The notes beneath the pieces were generated by a model. It worked only from the letters and a program-made list of their open reading frames with translations. It had not been told where the DNA came from and made no database searches. Source: an uncultured Alphaproteobacteria bacterium (GTDB taxonomy: Bacteria; Pseudomonadota; Alphaproteobacteria; HIMB59; GCA-002718135). From it: a stretch of DNA of 64,000 nucleotides. Positions 1-9,339 of this stretch are shown piece after piece. Position 1 is the stretch's first letter; every line of letters begins with the position of its first letter. The position numbers and the translations under genes are program-made. The DNA is taken from positions 64,145 through 128,144 of the forward strand of contig CACGUF010000002.1 in NCBI GenBank assembly GCA_902576125.1, in the 5' to 3' direction.

Positions 1-1071
1 GCCTACGTAACCAAGAACAAAAAAGTTTACAAAAAACAACATCATAAACCATTTATACATTGGTCTAAAATTACAACTTCTGACTTTAGATGTATCTAAC
101 CAAGGAAGAATAAAAAGGATTGCAATTGCGCCAAACATAAGTGCAACTCCACCTAACTTATCAGGTACAGCTCGTAAAATTGCATAGAATGGAGCTAAAT
201 ACCAGTTAGGTACAATATGTGCAGGTGTAACAAGCGGATCAGCTGGAATATAATTATCAACTTCTGCCATTAAGTTAGGTCCAAAAAATATAACTGCTGA
301 TATAAGAACACCAAAAACACAAACTGCAATAGTATCTTTAATAAGCATATAAGGGAAAAATTTTACAGTATCATTTTTAGATTTAATATCTATACCAGTA
401 GGATTGTTAGAACCGTGAACGTGAACTGCTGCAACGTGTAAACCAACTACTCCAAAAATTACAAATGGAAGTACATAGTGTAGAGCAAAAAATCTATTCA
501 AGGTTGCATTACCTACAGTATAGTCACCAAGTAACCAGGTCTTTAATCCCTCACCTATAAATGGAATAGCACTAAATAAGTTTGTTATTACTGTTGCACC
601 CCAATAAGACATTTGACCCCATGGAAGAGTATATCCAAGGAACGAAGTTGCCATCATTAAAAGATATATAAAAACACCTAATATCCAATTAAGTTCTCTT
701 GGATACTTATATGACCCATAATACATTCCTCTAACAATATGAATATAAACAATGATAAAGAAAAATGCTGCTCCATTAGAATGAATATATCTTAGAAGCC
801 AACCATAATTAACATCTCTCATTATTCTCTCAACACTATCGAAAGCCATATCAGTGTGAGGTGTATAATTCATAGCAAGAAAAATGCCGCTAACTATCAT
901 AGTAACAAGAGTAATTGTTGCTAAGGCTCCAAAACTCCAAAAATAATTACAATTTTTTGGCATTGGATAATCACCATATTCTTTTTCAAAATAAGAAATT
1001 ATTGGAAGCCTAAACTCTATCCAATTTAAAACGGAATTTTTATATTTTCTAGGTTCTGAATTTCCACTCAT
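1..1071 (-). CDS. petB: Cytochrome b of the bc1 complex (3' end outside window)
   Basis: The ORF track misses this gene because it runs off the window. Translating the minus strand from ATG at 1069-1071 gives 357 uninterrupted codons. Cytochrome b is the membrane quinol-oxidising core subunit of the bc1 complex. The four haem-ligand histidines fall at residues 97, 111, 198 and 212, in RYIHSNG, YIHIVRG, FALHYV and GLHVAAVH. The Qo-site motif, normally PEWY, reads PNWY at 288-291, with the C-terminal helices following. The start codon lies just after the Rieske stop, as in a petABC operon. The terminal helices and probably cytochrome c1 lie beyond the window. The identity is secure; the PNWY change is unusual. 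Confidence 0.95.
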   Translation of the reverse strand, partial: MSGNSEPRKYKNSVLNWIEFRLPIISYFEKEYGDYPMPKNCNYFWSFGALATITLVTMIVSGIFLAMNYTPHTDMAFDSVERIMRDVNYGWLLRYIHSNGAAFFFIIVYIHIVRGMYYGSYKYPRELNWILGVFIYLLMMATSFLGYTLPWGQMSYWGATVITNLFSAIPFIGEGLKTWLLGDYTVGNATLNRFFALHYVLPFVIFGVVGLHVAAVHVHGSNNPTGIDIKSKNDTVKFFPYMLIKDTIAVCVFGVLISAVIFFGPNLMAEVDNYIPADPLVTPAHIVPNWYLAPFYAILRAVPDKLGGVALMFGAIAILFILPWLDTSKVRSCNFRPMYKWFMMLFFVNFFVLGYVG

Positions 1072-1073
1072 TA

Positions 1074-1601
1074 TTAACCAATCTTAATTGTTGTATCATT
1101 TAAAAATGTATAAGGAGGTACAGCTAGATTTTCAGGTGCTGGTCCTTTTCTTATTCTACCAGATGTGTCATAATGTGATCCATGACACGGACAATACCAA
1201 CCGTTATATTCACCTTTACTATCTGTTAATTTTTGACCAAGAGGAACACAACCAAGGTGGGTACATACCCCAACTAAAACTAACCATTCATCTTTTTTTA
1301 CTCGATCAACATCAGCTTCAGGATCTTTTAAATCAGAAATATTAACAGTTTTTGCTTCTTCAATTTCTTCTATTGTTCTTTTACGGATAAAAACAGGTTT
1401 TCCTCTCCATTTAACTGTTATACTCTGTCCCTCATCTATTTGACTAACATCAACTTCAGTAGTTCCAAGTGCAATCGTGTCTTCTGCTGGATTCATGCTT
1501 TTTAAGAATGGCCATATAAATGCAGCTGTACCAACTGCTCCAATTGTAATTGTGCTTAGTTGGAGAAAGTCTCTTCTTTTATTATCGTGATTTCCAGCCA
1601 T
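1074..1601 (-). CDS. petA: Ubiquinol-cytochrome c reductase Rieske iron-sulfur subunit
   Basis: This is the 2Fe-2S subunit that moves electrons from quinol at cytochrome b to cytochrome c1. The N-terminus carries a twin-arginine-like signal (KRRDFLQLS, about residues 8-16) followed by a single hydrophobic helix that anchors it in the membrane. The two cluster boxes are CTHLGC (C113, H115) and CPCHGS (C137, H140), and C118 with C139 can form the usual disulfide. At 175 aa it has normal length. It is the first gene of the minus-strand pet operon, with cytochrome b starting within a few bases of its stop. Its promoter should lie in the 95-bp divergent gap shared with trmL. Confidence 0.96.
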   Translation of the reverse strand: MAGNHDNKRRDFLQLSTITIGAVGTAAFIWPFLKSMNPAEDTIALGTTEVDVSQIDEGQSITVKWRGKPVFIRKRTIEEIEEAKTVNISDLKDPEADVDRVKKDEWLVLVGVCTHLGCVPLGQKLTDSKGEYNGWYCPCHGSHYDTSGRIRKGPAPENLAVPPYTFLNDTTIKIG

Positions 1602-1696
1602 AATTTAGGCTTCTCTTATAGCTTAAATTCGAAAAAAAATACCAAATTATGTGTGCCAGCGTGACGCAATCATAAAAATACTGTAGACAAGAATTT

Positions 1697-2149
1697 ATGA
1701 GAATTGCACTATACCAACCTGATATACCTCAAAATACAGGCAATATATTTCGACTAGGAGCATGTTTAGGCGTACCAGTAGATATTATTGAACCCACTGG
1801 CTTTATTTTTGATGATAAAAAATTCAAAAGGAGTTCAATGGATTATATCGATTACATTGAATACAAAAGGCATATTAACTGGGAGAGTTTTTATAATTGG
1901 ACTCAAAAAAATAAATTTCGGTTAATATTAATGACAACAAAAACAAAACTAAGTCTCTATAAATTTGAATTTCATTCATCAGATGTGCTTTTATTTGGTA
2001 GAGAAAGCGCAGGTGTTCCTGAAGATATTCATAAAATAGTTGATCACCGATTGACTATACCTATGAAAGAGGAAGTAAGGTCAATTAATTTAAGTAGCTC
2101 TGTTGCTTTAGTAATTGGTGAAGGTCTTCGACAAACAAACAGTATTTAA
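1697..2149 (+). CDS. trmL: tRNA (cytidine/uridine-34-2'-O)-methyltransferase TrmL
   Basis: A SPOUT-class methyltransferase expected to 2'-O-methylate the wobble base of tRNA-Leu isoacceptors using SAM. The family pattern is clear: NTGNIFRLGACLG near residue 13, LFGRESAGVPE near residue 95, and a C-terminal RSINLSSSVALVIGEGLRQ that forms the knotted cofactor site. At 150 aa it matches the usual length of about 155. It is transcribed divergently from the pet operon. The 3' end overlaps the convergent pirin gene by four bases. Confidence 0.93.
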   Translation: MRIALYQPDIPQNTGNIFRLGACLGVPVDIIEPTGFIFDDKKFKRSSMDYIDYIEYKRHINWESFYNWTQKNKFRLILMTTKTKLSLYKFEFHSSDVLLFGRESAGVPEDIHKIVDHRLTIPMKEEVRSINLSSSVALVIGEGLRQTNSI

Positions 2150-3006
2150 TTTAAACTACCCATTTTACCATTCTGGTAATCCAACATTGCTTGCTTCATC
2201 TCAACTTCAGTATTTGTAACAAAAGGTCCATATCTAACTATAGACTCATTTAAAGGCTCACCCGCTAAAACTAAGTAAGATCCATTGATTGATATTGAAG
2301 TTAAATTTATCATATCTGCTGAATGATCAAAGTAAATCATCTGACCTTTTCTAGCAATTTGGTTATCATCATGAAATTTTAGTTCCCCTTCTATTACATA
2401 AACCATTACCGTTTGATTTTTTGAGATGTCTAAATCTATTAAACCTGGCTTAGTAAATTGAACATCAAAGATTGAAACTGGAGAGTATGTCTGAACAGCT
2501 GAAGAAATATTTTTAACTTTACCTACCAACACTTTTATTAAAACATCATTACCCTCATCAATAATGGGAATGTCATTTTTCTTAATATGTTGATACCATG
2601 GTTTTATTTTCTTTTTTTTTTGAGGGAGGTTAACCCAAATCTGCAATCCTTGCATTACCCCCACCATTTTTTTTTTAAATTTATCAGTAACTAACTCGGA
2701 ATGTACAAGACCTGAGCCTGTTGTCATCCACTGAATGTCTCCTGTTTCAATAGCTGCTTGACCACCCCACGAATCTTTATGCTCAACCTCTCCACCTAAT
2801 AAATAAGTTATTGCTTCAAAACCACAGTGTGGATGAGCTGGCACACCTGTTGCTCCTCCTGGTTCATAATTTATTGGTCCAAAATGATCAAATAAAAGGA
2901 ATGGATCATTTTCTCTCATTTTAGGAACAGGGAACGCTCTAGTGACAGGAATGCCGTCACCTTCAAATGTTTTTATACAGTCGTCAATATGAACAACTTT
3001 TCTCAT
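2146..3006 (-). CDS. Pirin family protein (bicupin)
   Basis: A two-cupin pirin. The N-terminal domain (residues 1-140) has the metal-site motifs FDHFGP and HPHCGFEAITYLLGGEVEHKDS, followed by WMTTGSGLVHSE, which match the iron-binding region of bacterial pirins such as YhhW. The C-terminal half has the pirin C-domain pattern ending in FVTNTEVEMKQAMLDYQNGKMG. Family members have been linked to quercetinase activity or redox sensing, but the substrate cannot be told from sequence. A Lys-rich linker is encoded by a run of ten A near 2612-2621. It is a single gene between convergent trmL and the upstream CCA-family gene. Confidence 0.9.
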   Translation of the reverse strand: MRKVVHIDDCIKTFEGDGIPVTRAFPVPKMRENDPFLLFDHFGPINYEPGGATGVPAHPHCGFEAITYLLGGEVEHKDSWGGQAAIETGDIQWMTTGSGLVHSELVTDKFKKKMVGVMQGLQIWVNLPQKKKKIKPWYQHIKKNDIPIIDEGNDVLIKVLVGKVKNISSAVQTYSPVSIFDVQFTKPGLIDLDISKNQTVMVYVIEGELKFHDDNQIARKGQMIYFDHSADMINLTSISINGSYLVLAGEPLNESIVRYGPFVTNTEVEMKQAMLDYQNGKMGSLN

Positions 3007-3041
3007 AATATTTTAAATAGTTATAACTTTGTTATTTTCAA

Positions 3042-3827
3042 TTAATTTATAATATTATCAATTTTATTAAGGCATTTTTTTAAACCTATATCGTAATTAG
3101 TTTTTATAAAATGCTCTTTAAGAATTTCAACCCACCTATATTTATCATGTGATTGAAAAAAACAATTCAATGGAAAAGGCATACTAAACATTTTTAAAAC
3201 TTCTTGTCGTATAACGTCGTTTGTTAAAACAACTAAAGACTCATGAATATATTTTTCAACGAATGTCTGAGTCATTTCTTCTATTTTAGGTTGGTCAAAT
3301 AATCCAAGAAATCTAAAATATCTATATATTCTTAAATAATCTTCTTTTATTCTATCTTCAATTTCTCCAATAAATCTTATATTTTTTTCTTTTAAATCTT
3401 TTTCTCCATTGTAATAATCATATACAATGTGATCACTACCAAGATACAATGCGTTAAAAGTAAAATCTCTTCTTGCAGCGTCTTTTTTCCAATCTTTGGT
3501 ATACAAAATTGAAGTGTGTCTTCCAATCTGATTAATATCTTCTCTCAGTGAAGTTATTTGGATTTTTTTATTATTGAGAAAAGCAATGATTGATCCATAT
3601 TGTATTGCAAAATCATCATACTCAATATTATTTAATTTAAGCAATTCTAATACATCATAAGGTTCTAAAGAAGTTGCTGTATCTATATCTTTTATCTCTC
3701 TATTAATAATGGTATCTCTTATACTTCCCCCCACTAATCGAATTTTAGATTTATGATTTTTAAAAATAGAAAACAAAAATTTAATAGGTTCTAAATTAAG
3801 TAAATCACTTATTTTATTATTGTTCAT
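3042..3827 (-). CDS. CCA-adding enzyme / poly(A) polymerase family nucleotidyltransferase, short form
   Basis: A class II nucleotidyltransferase head domain. It has VGGSIRDTII near residue 33, the catalytic DIDTAT about residues 47-52, and RRDFTFNALYL near residue 118, followed by an RNA-binding-like helical stretch (RIKEDYLRIYRYFRFLG). Alphaproteobacterial CCA-adding enzymes are usually about 380-420 aa. This one ends at 261 aa, so much of the C-terminal body is missing. I saw no continuation in another frame, so it appears to be a genuinely short protein. It may add or repair tRNA CCA ends. The tRNA-Ser in this window encodes its own CCA, so repair may be enough. Confidence 0.85.
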   Translation of the reverse strand: MNNNKISDLLNLEPIKFLFSIFKNHKSKIRLVGGSIRDTIINREIKDIDTATSLEPYDVLELLKLNNIEYDDFAIQYGSIIAFLNNKKIQITSLREDINQIGRHTSILYTKDWKKDAARRDFTFNALYLGSDHIVYDYYNGEKDLKEKNIRFIGEIEDRIKEDYLRIYRYFRFLGLFDQPKIEEMTQTFVEKYIHESLVVLTNDVIRQEVLKMFSMPFPLNCFFQSHDKYRWVEILKEHFIKTNYDIGLKKCLNKIDNIIN

Positions 3828-3867
3828 ATCTAGCTATTTTTCTAAAACAATTTATATTACAATATTA

Positions 3868-4476
3868 ATGTCGACGTTTTCAAAAGAAAATCCTAAAGAA
3901 ATATATGAGAGTATTAAAAGGAATCTATCTAGAGCAGTTAAAGATAGAAAACACAGCTTTCACACCCCTGTTTTTTCTAATATAAATGATAAAAATACCA
4001 TTGAGTCAAGGGTGGTGGTTTTAAGAAAATTTGATTCTAAAGATATGGTTTTAAATTTTCATACAGATTTTAGATCTCCAAAAGTGGCTGATATTAAAAG
4101 AAATAAAAATTCTTTATTTGTTTTTTATGATTATAAATTAAAAGTGCAATTAAGAATTAAAACTATTTCAAACCTAAATAATCAAAATTCACTTGCAGAA
4201 GAAGTATGGGGTAAAACGAAATTATTTAGTAGAAAATGTTATCTAACAGAAAAACCTCCAAGCTCCATTACTAATGTACCCGAAGATGGTATCGATAAAA
4301 GTCTACAAGGAAAAGAACCCAATAAAGAGGAAAGTGAAAAAGGTTATAAAAACTTCACAGTTATACAAAATAAAATTGAAGAAATAGATTGGTTATATTT
4401 AGAAGCAAGTGGACACAGAAGATTAAAAATTACTATTAAAGAAAATATTGAAAACTTTGAATGGTTGATACCTTAG
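3868..4476 (+). CDS. Pyridoxamine 5'-phosphate oxidase-like FMN-binding protein
   Basis: The track starts at 3820, overlapping the divergent neighbour. I prefer the ATG at 3868 (MSTFSKENPKEIY), giving about 202 aa. The protein looks like the PNPOx-like split-barrel family: SRVVVLRKFD followed by LNFHTDFRSPKVADI is the usual flavin-phosphate-binding pair of strands, with VWGKTKLFSRKCYL in the middle. The end, WLYLEASGHRRLKITI, resembles the PdxH C-terminal dimer strand. It is probably an FMN enzyme related to PdxH, but I would not assign vitamin B6 synthesis from sequence alone. Its stop overlaps the convergent panC by four bases. Confidence 0.75.
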   Translation: MSTFSKENPKEIYESIKRNLSRAVKDRKHSFHTPVFSNINDKNTIESRVVVLRKFDSKDMVLNFHTDFRSPKVADIKRNKNSLFVFYDYKLKVQLRIKTISNLNNQNSLAEEVWGKTKLFSRKCYLTEKPPSSITNVPEDGIDKSLQGKEPNKEESEKGYKNFTVIQNKIEEIDWLYLEASGHRRLKITIKENIENFEWLIP

Positions 4477-5306
4477 TACAAGGTAAAGTTATCAATTATT
4501 CTAATTGCATTCAGATAAAATGCTATAAATAATCTAGAGTCTTTATTTATACTTGAAAGATCTAAACTATCCTCACTTCTGACTTCACAATAATCAATGC
4601 TAGATATGCCTATACTTTTTAAGTCATTTTTAATTTTATCTAAAATTTTGAAATCAAATGATTCTATAAGATCAGATAAATTATCGTTAATAATTTTAGC
4701 ACACTGATCGAATTTAGTTTTATCATTTTCACTAAATTTAGAATATCTAGATGATAAACTCATACCATTAGTGCCTCTGATAGATGGACATTTTACTAAA
4801 TTTATTTTTAGATTATTTTCAATTATCATATGCTCTATTATTTTTAGTTGCTGAAAATCTTTTTCACCAAAGAAAACATTAGATGGATTAATATGGTCAA
4901 ATAGAATTTTTACAATAGTAGTAACTCCATCAAAATGACCAGATCTAAAATTATCACATAAAATTTTTCTATATTCAAAAATGGTTTTTTTAGTTTCTAA
5001 GCCACCTGGATACATTTCATTTATTTCAGGTGCAAAAACAATTTGACAATTATTTTTTGATAACAAGTTGACATCATTATCAAATGTATTGGGATAATTT
5101 TCTAAATCTGCTATTTCGTTGAATTGCGTGGGATTGATAAATATGCTAACTATATTTATTCCCTCAAATTTATTAGCTTCTGATAAAAGTGATAGGTGCC
5201 CATCATGTATATTCCCCATTGTCGGAATAAGATTAATTTTTGTTTTATTGCTTTCTAAATAAGACAAAATTTCTTTAATTTCTGAAGTTTTTTTAACTAT
5301 TTTCAT
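4473..5306 (-). CDS. panC: Pantoate--beta-alanine ligase
   Basis: Forms pantothenate from pantoate, beta-alanine and ATP in the coenzyme A pathway. Family motifs are present in order: IPTMGNIHDGHLSLL (HIGH-like ATP site, about residues 27-41), IFINPTQFN (about 56-64), FGEKDFQQL (about 141-149) and GMSLSSRYSKFS (about 180-191, KMSKS-like). At 277 aa the length is normal. It sits alone on the minus strand, divergent from rpmH across a short promoter region. No panB was seen nearby. Confidence 0.94.
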   Translation of the reverse strand: MKIVKKTSEIKEILSYLESNKTKINLIPTMGNIHDGHLSLLSEANKFEGINIVSIFINPTQFNEIADLENYPNTFDNDVNLLSKNNCQIVFAPEINEMYPGGLETKKTIFEYRKILCDNFRSGHFDGVTTIVKILFDHINPSNVFFGEKDFQQLKIIEHMIIENNLKINLVKCPSIRGTNGMSLSSRYSKFSENDKTKFDQCAKIINDNLSDLIESFDFKILDKIKNDLKSIGISSIDYCEVRSEDSLDLSSINKDSRLFIAFYLNAIRIIDNFTLY

Positions 5307-5312
5307 ATTTTT

Positions 5313-5340
5313 TTGACTATCTATTTGACTTATATACGAT
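5313..5340 (+). promoter_or_regulatory. Candidate promoter for rpmH operon
   Basis: TTGACT at 5313-5318 and TACGAT at 5335-5340 lie 16 bp apart, about 35 bp upstream of rpmH, in the short panC-rpmH gap. A second TTGACT at 5325 and TATATA at 5331 are also present, so the exact pair is uncertain. The call rests on resemblance to sigma-70 elements only. Confidence 0.35.
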
Positions 5341-5373
5341 CAATTCGTAATAGGGCTCAAAAATTATTTAAAT

Positions 5374-5508
5374 ATGAAAAGAACTTATCAGCCAAGCAAA
5401 TTAATTAGAAAACGTAGACACGGTTTTCGTGCTAGAATGGCAACCAAAGCGGGAAGGCAAATTATAAATCGTCGTCGTGCCAGAGGAAGAGCTCAGCTTA
5501 GCGCTTAA
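5374..5508 (+). CDS. rpmH: 50S ribosomal protein L34
   Basis: This gene is too short for the ORF track. ATG at 5374 opens a 44-aa, strongly basic protein starting [18 protein letters not shown] and containing [10 protein letters not shown] and [13 protein letters not shown], an unmistakable L34. It is a component of the large ribosomal subunit. It leads the conserved rpmH-rnpA-yidD-yidC order, with rnpA starting 10 bp after its stop. Confidence 0.97.
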   Translation: MKRTYQPSKLIRKRRHGFRARMATKAGRQIINRRRARGRAQLSA

Positions 5509-5517
5509 TATGGCCAT

Positions 5518-5850
5518 ATGGCCCCTCATTTATTTACTATAAAAAAAAGAGATACTTTTGTTCAAATCCGCAATAAAGGTGTTTTCATCCGTAGCAAAAA
5601 TATTAACGTTCAAAAATTATTAGATAAAGATTTAGATGGAAAAATTGGGGTGGGTTTTACAGCAACTAAAAAAATAGGGAATGCAGTTAAAAGAAATAAA
5701 GCAAAAAGAATTATGAGAGAATTAGCTAAAAAAATATTGATAAAAAGTAAAACAAACACGTATTATGTGTTAATAGCCAAAATATCAATTTTAGACACCA
5801 AATTTAAAACACTATTAGAAGAAATGGAGGATATTATTAATGTTAAATAA
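5518..5850 (+). CDS. rnpA: Ribonuclease P protein component
   Basis: The protein cofactor that helps RNase P RNA mature tRNA 5' ends. The 110-aa basic protein has the family signature [17 protein letters not shown] at about residues 58-74, preceded by the beta-strand [12 protein letters not shown]. The N-terminal [17 protein letters not shown] also fits. It lies between rpmH and yidD and overlaps yidD by 11 bp, indicating one transcript. The RNase P RNA gene is not in this window. Confidence 0.94.
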   Translation: MAPHLFTIKKRDTFVQIRNKGVFIRSKNINVQKLLDKDLDGKIGVGFTATKKIGNAVKRNKAKRIMRELAKKILIKSKTNTYYVLIAKISILDTKFKTLLEEMEDIINVK

Positions 5851-6085
5851 AATAATAACATTTCCAGTACTTATCTTTATACGTGCTTATCAATTAATCA
5901 TATCACCTTTATTGGGTTCAAATTGTCGTTTCATGCCGACTTGTTCTGAGTATGCTATGGAGTCTTTTAAATCACATGGTTTAATAAAAGGAATTTTTTT
6001 AACACTAAAAAGAATTGGAAAATGTCATCCATGGGGAGGCCACGGTTATGACCCAATCCCAACAAAAGAGGTAAAAAATAAATGA
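5840..6085 (+). CDS. yidD: Membrane protein insertion efficiency factor YidD
   Basis: A small membrane-associated protein that assists YidC-dependent insertion. The 81-aa product carries the diagnostic signature [23 protein letters not shown], with the conserved cysteines, then [15 protein letters not shown] near the C-terminus. An amphipathic N-terminus precedes it. It overlaps rnpA upstream and yidC downstream by a few bases, the standard arrangement. Confidence 0.96.
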   Translation: MLNKIITFPVLIFIRAYQLIISPLLGSNCRFMPTCSEYAMESFKSHGLIKGIFLTLKRIGKCHPWGGHGYDPIPTKEVKNK

Positions 6086-7809
6086 ATGAACAAAAAAACT
6101 TATTTTTAGCTATAGGTATTTCAATAGCAATAATTGTTTTTTTTCAATTTCTTTTCCCTACTTCTATAAATGAGCCAATTCAAAAATCTGAAAATGAAGT
6201 TTTAGCTCCAGCTGCATCTATTGATGAGAAAAAAACTAATATTATTGAAATAGTAAAACCAAAAGATGATGTACTTCAAGCTAACAAAAGAGTTGCATTG
6301 AAGACTCCGTCATTAACTGGTTCAATTAATTTAAAAGGTGCAATATTAGATGATTTAACACTCTCAAATTATAAAGTGAGCTTAGATGATGGCTCAGATA
6401 ATATTGACTTATTGTCTCCTGATGGAACAGCTAATCCTTACTATATTGAATTCGGCTGGAAAGCATTAGGTGATCAAAATGTACAGCTTCCAAATTTAGA
6501 AACAGTTTGGCAAACAAACTCAATAAACTTAACTCCAAACAATGATGTAAAATTAAGCTGGACTAGCGAAGAAAATAATACATTTTTAATTAATTTTTCT
6601 GTTGATGAAAATTATATGTTTTCAATAACACAAGAAGTTATCAATGAAAGTTCAAAAGAATTGGAAATATATCCATACAGATTAATAAAAAGGATAAATA
6701 CTCCAAAAACAATCAATTTCTTTATTTTACATGAAGGTCTAATTAGTCTTGTTGGTGATGAGCTGCTTGAAAAAAATTATGATGACTTACTTGATGATTG
6801 TTCTGCAAGTATGCCTATCAAAGATGAATTTTGTGATTCAAAAGGACAAGGGGGTTGGTTAGGGTTTACAGACAAATATTGGATGTCAGTTTTAATTCCA
6901 GATCCAAATGAACCAATCAATATAAATTACCGCCATGGAAACAATGGTAGAGATAGTTATAGAACGGGTTATGTTGGTCAGGTATTCAAAATATCTCCAG
7001 GTAAATCAATTACGTATGGAGGAAAATTATTTGCTGGAGCTAAAAAGCTAGATATTTTGAGCAACTATGACAAGACTCTATCAATTCCTCGTTTTACCGA
7101 TGCTATCGACTGGGGATGGTTTGCTTTTCTTACAAAACCAGTCTCCTATTCAATAAATTGGTTTTTTGGTTATGTTGGTAATTTTGGCTTGGCAATTATT
7201 GCTTTTACAATTTTAATGAGATTAATTCTTTTTCCACTCGCACATGCCTCATTTAAATCAATGGCAAAAATGAAAAAACTTCAGCCGGAGATGCAAAGAT
7301 TAAAAGAAACTTATCCAAATGATCGTCAGAAAATGCAACAAGAATTAATGGCACTATACAAAAGAGAAGGAGCAAATCCCGTAGCTGGATGTTTACCAAT
7401 ATTAGTTCAAATACCAATATTTTTCTCATTATATAAAGTTCTATTTGTCACTATTGAAATGTATCATGCACCATTCTATGGTTGGATCCATGATTTATCA
7501 GCACCTGATCCTTTGGGTATTTTAATTCTTTTTGGTTTAGTTCCGTGGGATGTTCCGCCAATTTTATCAATAATAAATATTGGTATACTTCCGATATTAA
7601 TGGGTCTAACAATGTGGCTTCAACAAAAATTAAATCCAGCACCGGCCGATCCAACTCAAGCCAAAATATTTGCCTTACTTCCTTTTGTATTTACTTTTGT
7701 ATTGGCAGGTTTTGCCGCAGGATTAGTGTTATATTGGTCTGTAAACAACATTCTTTCAATAGCTCAACAGTGGTTTATTCAAAGAAAAATACTCGCTAAA
7801 AATGAGTAA
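6082..7809 (+). CDS. yidC: Membrane protein insertase YidC
   Basis: Inserts and folds inner-membrane proteins, alone or with SecYEG. An N-terminal helix (residues 5-26) is followed by a large periplasmic domain (about 60-340) typical of Gram-negative YidC. The conserved five-helix core starts near [10 protein letters not shown] and [23 protein letters not shown], which contains the arginine of the hydrophilic groove. It continues with [44 protein letters not shown]. At 575 aa it has full length. It overlaps yidD and engB by four and eight bases. Confidence 0.97.
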   Translation: MNEQKNLFLAIGISIAIIVFFQFLFPTSINEPIQKSENEVLAPAASIDEKKTNIIEIVKPKDDVLQANKRVALKTPSLTGSINLKGAILDDLTLSNYKVSLDDGSDNIDLLSPDGTANPYYIEFGWKALGDQNVQLPNLETVWQTNSINLTPNNDVKLSWTSEENNTFLINFSVDENYMFSITQEVINESSKELEIYPYRLIKRINTPKTINFFILHEGLISLVGDELLEKNYDDLLDDCSASMPIKDEFCDSKGQGGWLGFTDKYWMSVLIPDPNEPININYRHGNNGRDSYRTGYVGQVFKISPGKSITYGGKLFAGAKKLDILSNYDKTLSIPRFTDAIDWGWFAFLTKPVSYSINWFFGYVGNFGLAIIAFTILMRLILFPLAHASFKSMAKMKKLQPEMQRLKETYPNDRQKMQQELMALYKREGANPVAGCLPILVQIPIFFSLYKVLFVTIEMYHAPFYGWIHDLSAPDPLGILILFGLVPWDVPPILSIINIGILPILMGLTMWLQQKLNPAPADPTQAKIFALLPFVFTFVLAGFAAGLVLYWSVNNILSIAQQWFIQRKILAKNE

Positions 7810-8428
7810 TGGAAATAAATCTTTAAAAAATTTTTTTAATTCAAACAAATTTATTGGATCTTTTCAATCCTATAAAGATATTAAAAAAATAAATACTATT
7901 AATGATTGTTGTTTTGTTGGAAGATCTAATGTTGGTAAATCTAGTATGATTAATGCAGTTACTAAAACAAAAAATCTTGCTAAAACAAGCAAAACTCCAG
8001 GGAGAACTCAATCCATAAATATTTTTACAATTAACAATAATATTAATCTTGTTGATTTACCTGGATACGGTTACGCCAAAGTTTCCAAAGTAATGAGAGA
8101 TAATTTGGGAATATTAATTGAGGAATATGTTATGAACCAATTAAATTTGATACAGGCATATGTTCTAATAGATGCTAAAGTAGGCCTAAAAAACAGTGAT
8201 ATTGATATGTTTGATCTTCTTAATGACTCTGAAAGAAATTTCTCAATAATATTTACAAAAATTGATAAATGTTCAAAATCATATTTATCAGATTTAGAAA
8301 ATTCTATGCAAAGTTTAATGAAATCCTATAGAAAATCTTTTAGTAAATTTTTTTTTACAAGTACTAAGAAAATTGAGGGGATAATTGATGTGCAAAAAGA
8401 TATTTATACTTTATCAAAACAAAAATGA
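7802..8428 (+). CDS. engB: Ribosome biogenesis GTP-binding protein EngB/YsxC
   Basis: A small essential GTPase needed for large-subunit assembly. All G motifs are present: GRSNVGKSSMINAV (G1, about residues 41-54), TPGRTQSIN (G2 region), DLPGYGYAK (G3) and FTKIDKC (G4). At 208 aa it is typical. It overlaps the end of yidC and the start of argB, so it is co-transcribed in the rpmH-dapE run. Confidence 0.95.
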   Translation: MSNGNKSLKNFFNSNKFIGSFQSYKDIKKINTINDCCFVGRSNVGKSSMINAVTKTKNLAKTSKTPGRTQSINIFTINNNINLVDLPGYGYAKVSKVMRDNLGILIEEYVMNQLNLIQAYVLIDAKVGLKNSDIDMFDLLNDSERNFSIIFTKIDKCSKSYLSDLENSMQSLMKSYRKSFSKFFFTSTKKIEGIIDVQKDIYTLSKQK

Positions 8429-9336
8429 AATTTGATTTTTTATCAGAAAGTGATCAGGCTTATTTTATACATAAAGCCTCAACATTAGTTGAAGCATTGC
8501 CTTTTATTAGAGAACATAGTGGAGATACAATTGTAATTAAATATGGGGGTCATGCAATGGGAGATCCCAAACTTGCTAAAAGTTTTGCTAAAGACATTGG
8601 ATTAATCAAAGAGGTAGGAATATTTCCTATAGTAGTTCATGGAGGCGGTCCTCAAATTGCAGACAGATTAAAATCTAAAAATATAACCTCTCAATTTATT
8701 GATGGCTTAAGAGTTACTGATATTGAGACTGTTAAAGTAGTTGAAGATGTTTTAGCAAATGAAATAAATTCCGAAATAGTAAGCGCAATTAGTGACTCTG
8801 GAGGAAAAGCAATTGGTATAAGTGGTAACAAAAATAATCTTTTAAAAGCAAAAAAATTAAAAGTGCAAGTTAAAGACTCAGACTCAAATATTGAAAAATT
8901 AGTTGATATAGGATTTGTAGGGCAACCAACAGATGTAAATACTAAATTGATTGAGGATCATATTCATTCAGGTGATATTCCTGTTATTGCACCACTAGGC
9001 ATAGATATAGAAGGTAACTCATATAATATTAATGCTGATACTGCAGCAGGTTTTATTGCTGCAAAGCTAAAAGCAAGTAAATTATTACTTTTAACAGATG
9101 TTGCCGGTGTATTAGACAAAGATAAGAAGTTAATTCCATCTCTAAAACTTGAAGATGCTCTTTCATTAGTTAAAGAAGATTTTATTGTTGGAGGTATGAA
9201 ACCTAAAATTCAAACATGTATTGATGCTATGTTAAGTGGAGTAACAAAATCTACAATATTAGATGGTAGAATTCCTCACGCATTAGTATTAGAATTATTC
9301 ACTGAACATGGTATTGGAACTCAAATTTATTCTTAA
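8425..9336 (+). CDS. argB: Acetylglutamate kinase
   Basis: Phosphorylates N-acetylglutamate in arginine synthesis. Amino-acid kinase fold motifs are IKYGGHAMGD (about residues 36-45), VVHGGGPQIADRL (about 72-84), NADTAAGFIAAKL and LLTDVAGVLDKD. The KEDFIVGGMKPKIQ stretch matches the ATP-binding lysine region. Length 303 aa is normal for the Alphaproteobacteria, where argB commonly follows engB. The start overlaps engB by four bases. Confidence 0.96.
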   Translation: MKFDFLSESDQAYFIHKASTLVEALPFIREHSGDTIVIKYGGHAMGDPKLAKSFAKDIGLIKEVGIFPIVVHGGGPQIADRLKSKNITSQFIDGLRVTDIETVKVVEDVLANEINSEIVSAISDSGGKAIGISGNKNNLLKAKKLKVQVKDSDSNIEKLVDIGFVGQPTDVNTKLIEDHIHSGDIPVIAPLGIDIEGNSYNINADTAAGFIAAKLKASKLLLLTDVAGVLDKDKKLIPSLKLEDALSLVKEDFIVGGMKPKIQTCIDAMLSGVTKSTILDGRIPHALVLELFTEHGIGTQIYS

Positions 9337-9339
9337 GAT

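Noticed and set aside
1088-1345. 85-aa plus-strand ORF inside petA
   Set aside because: Lies entirely antisense to the conserved Rieske gene and shows no protein-like pattern.
2612-2621. Ten-base A-run in the pirin gene as a programmed slippage site
   Set aside because: It encodes a plain Lys-rich stretch, has no known biological precedent in pirins, and the full-length protein is intact.
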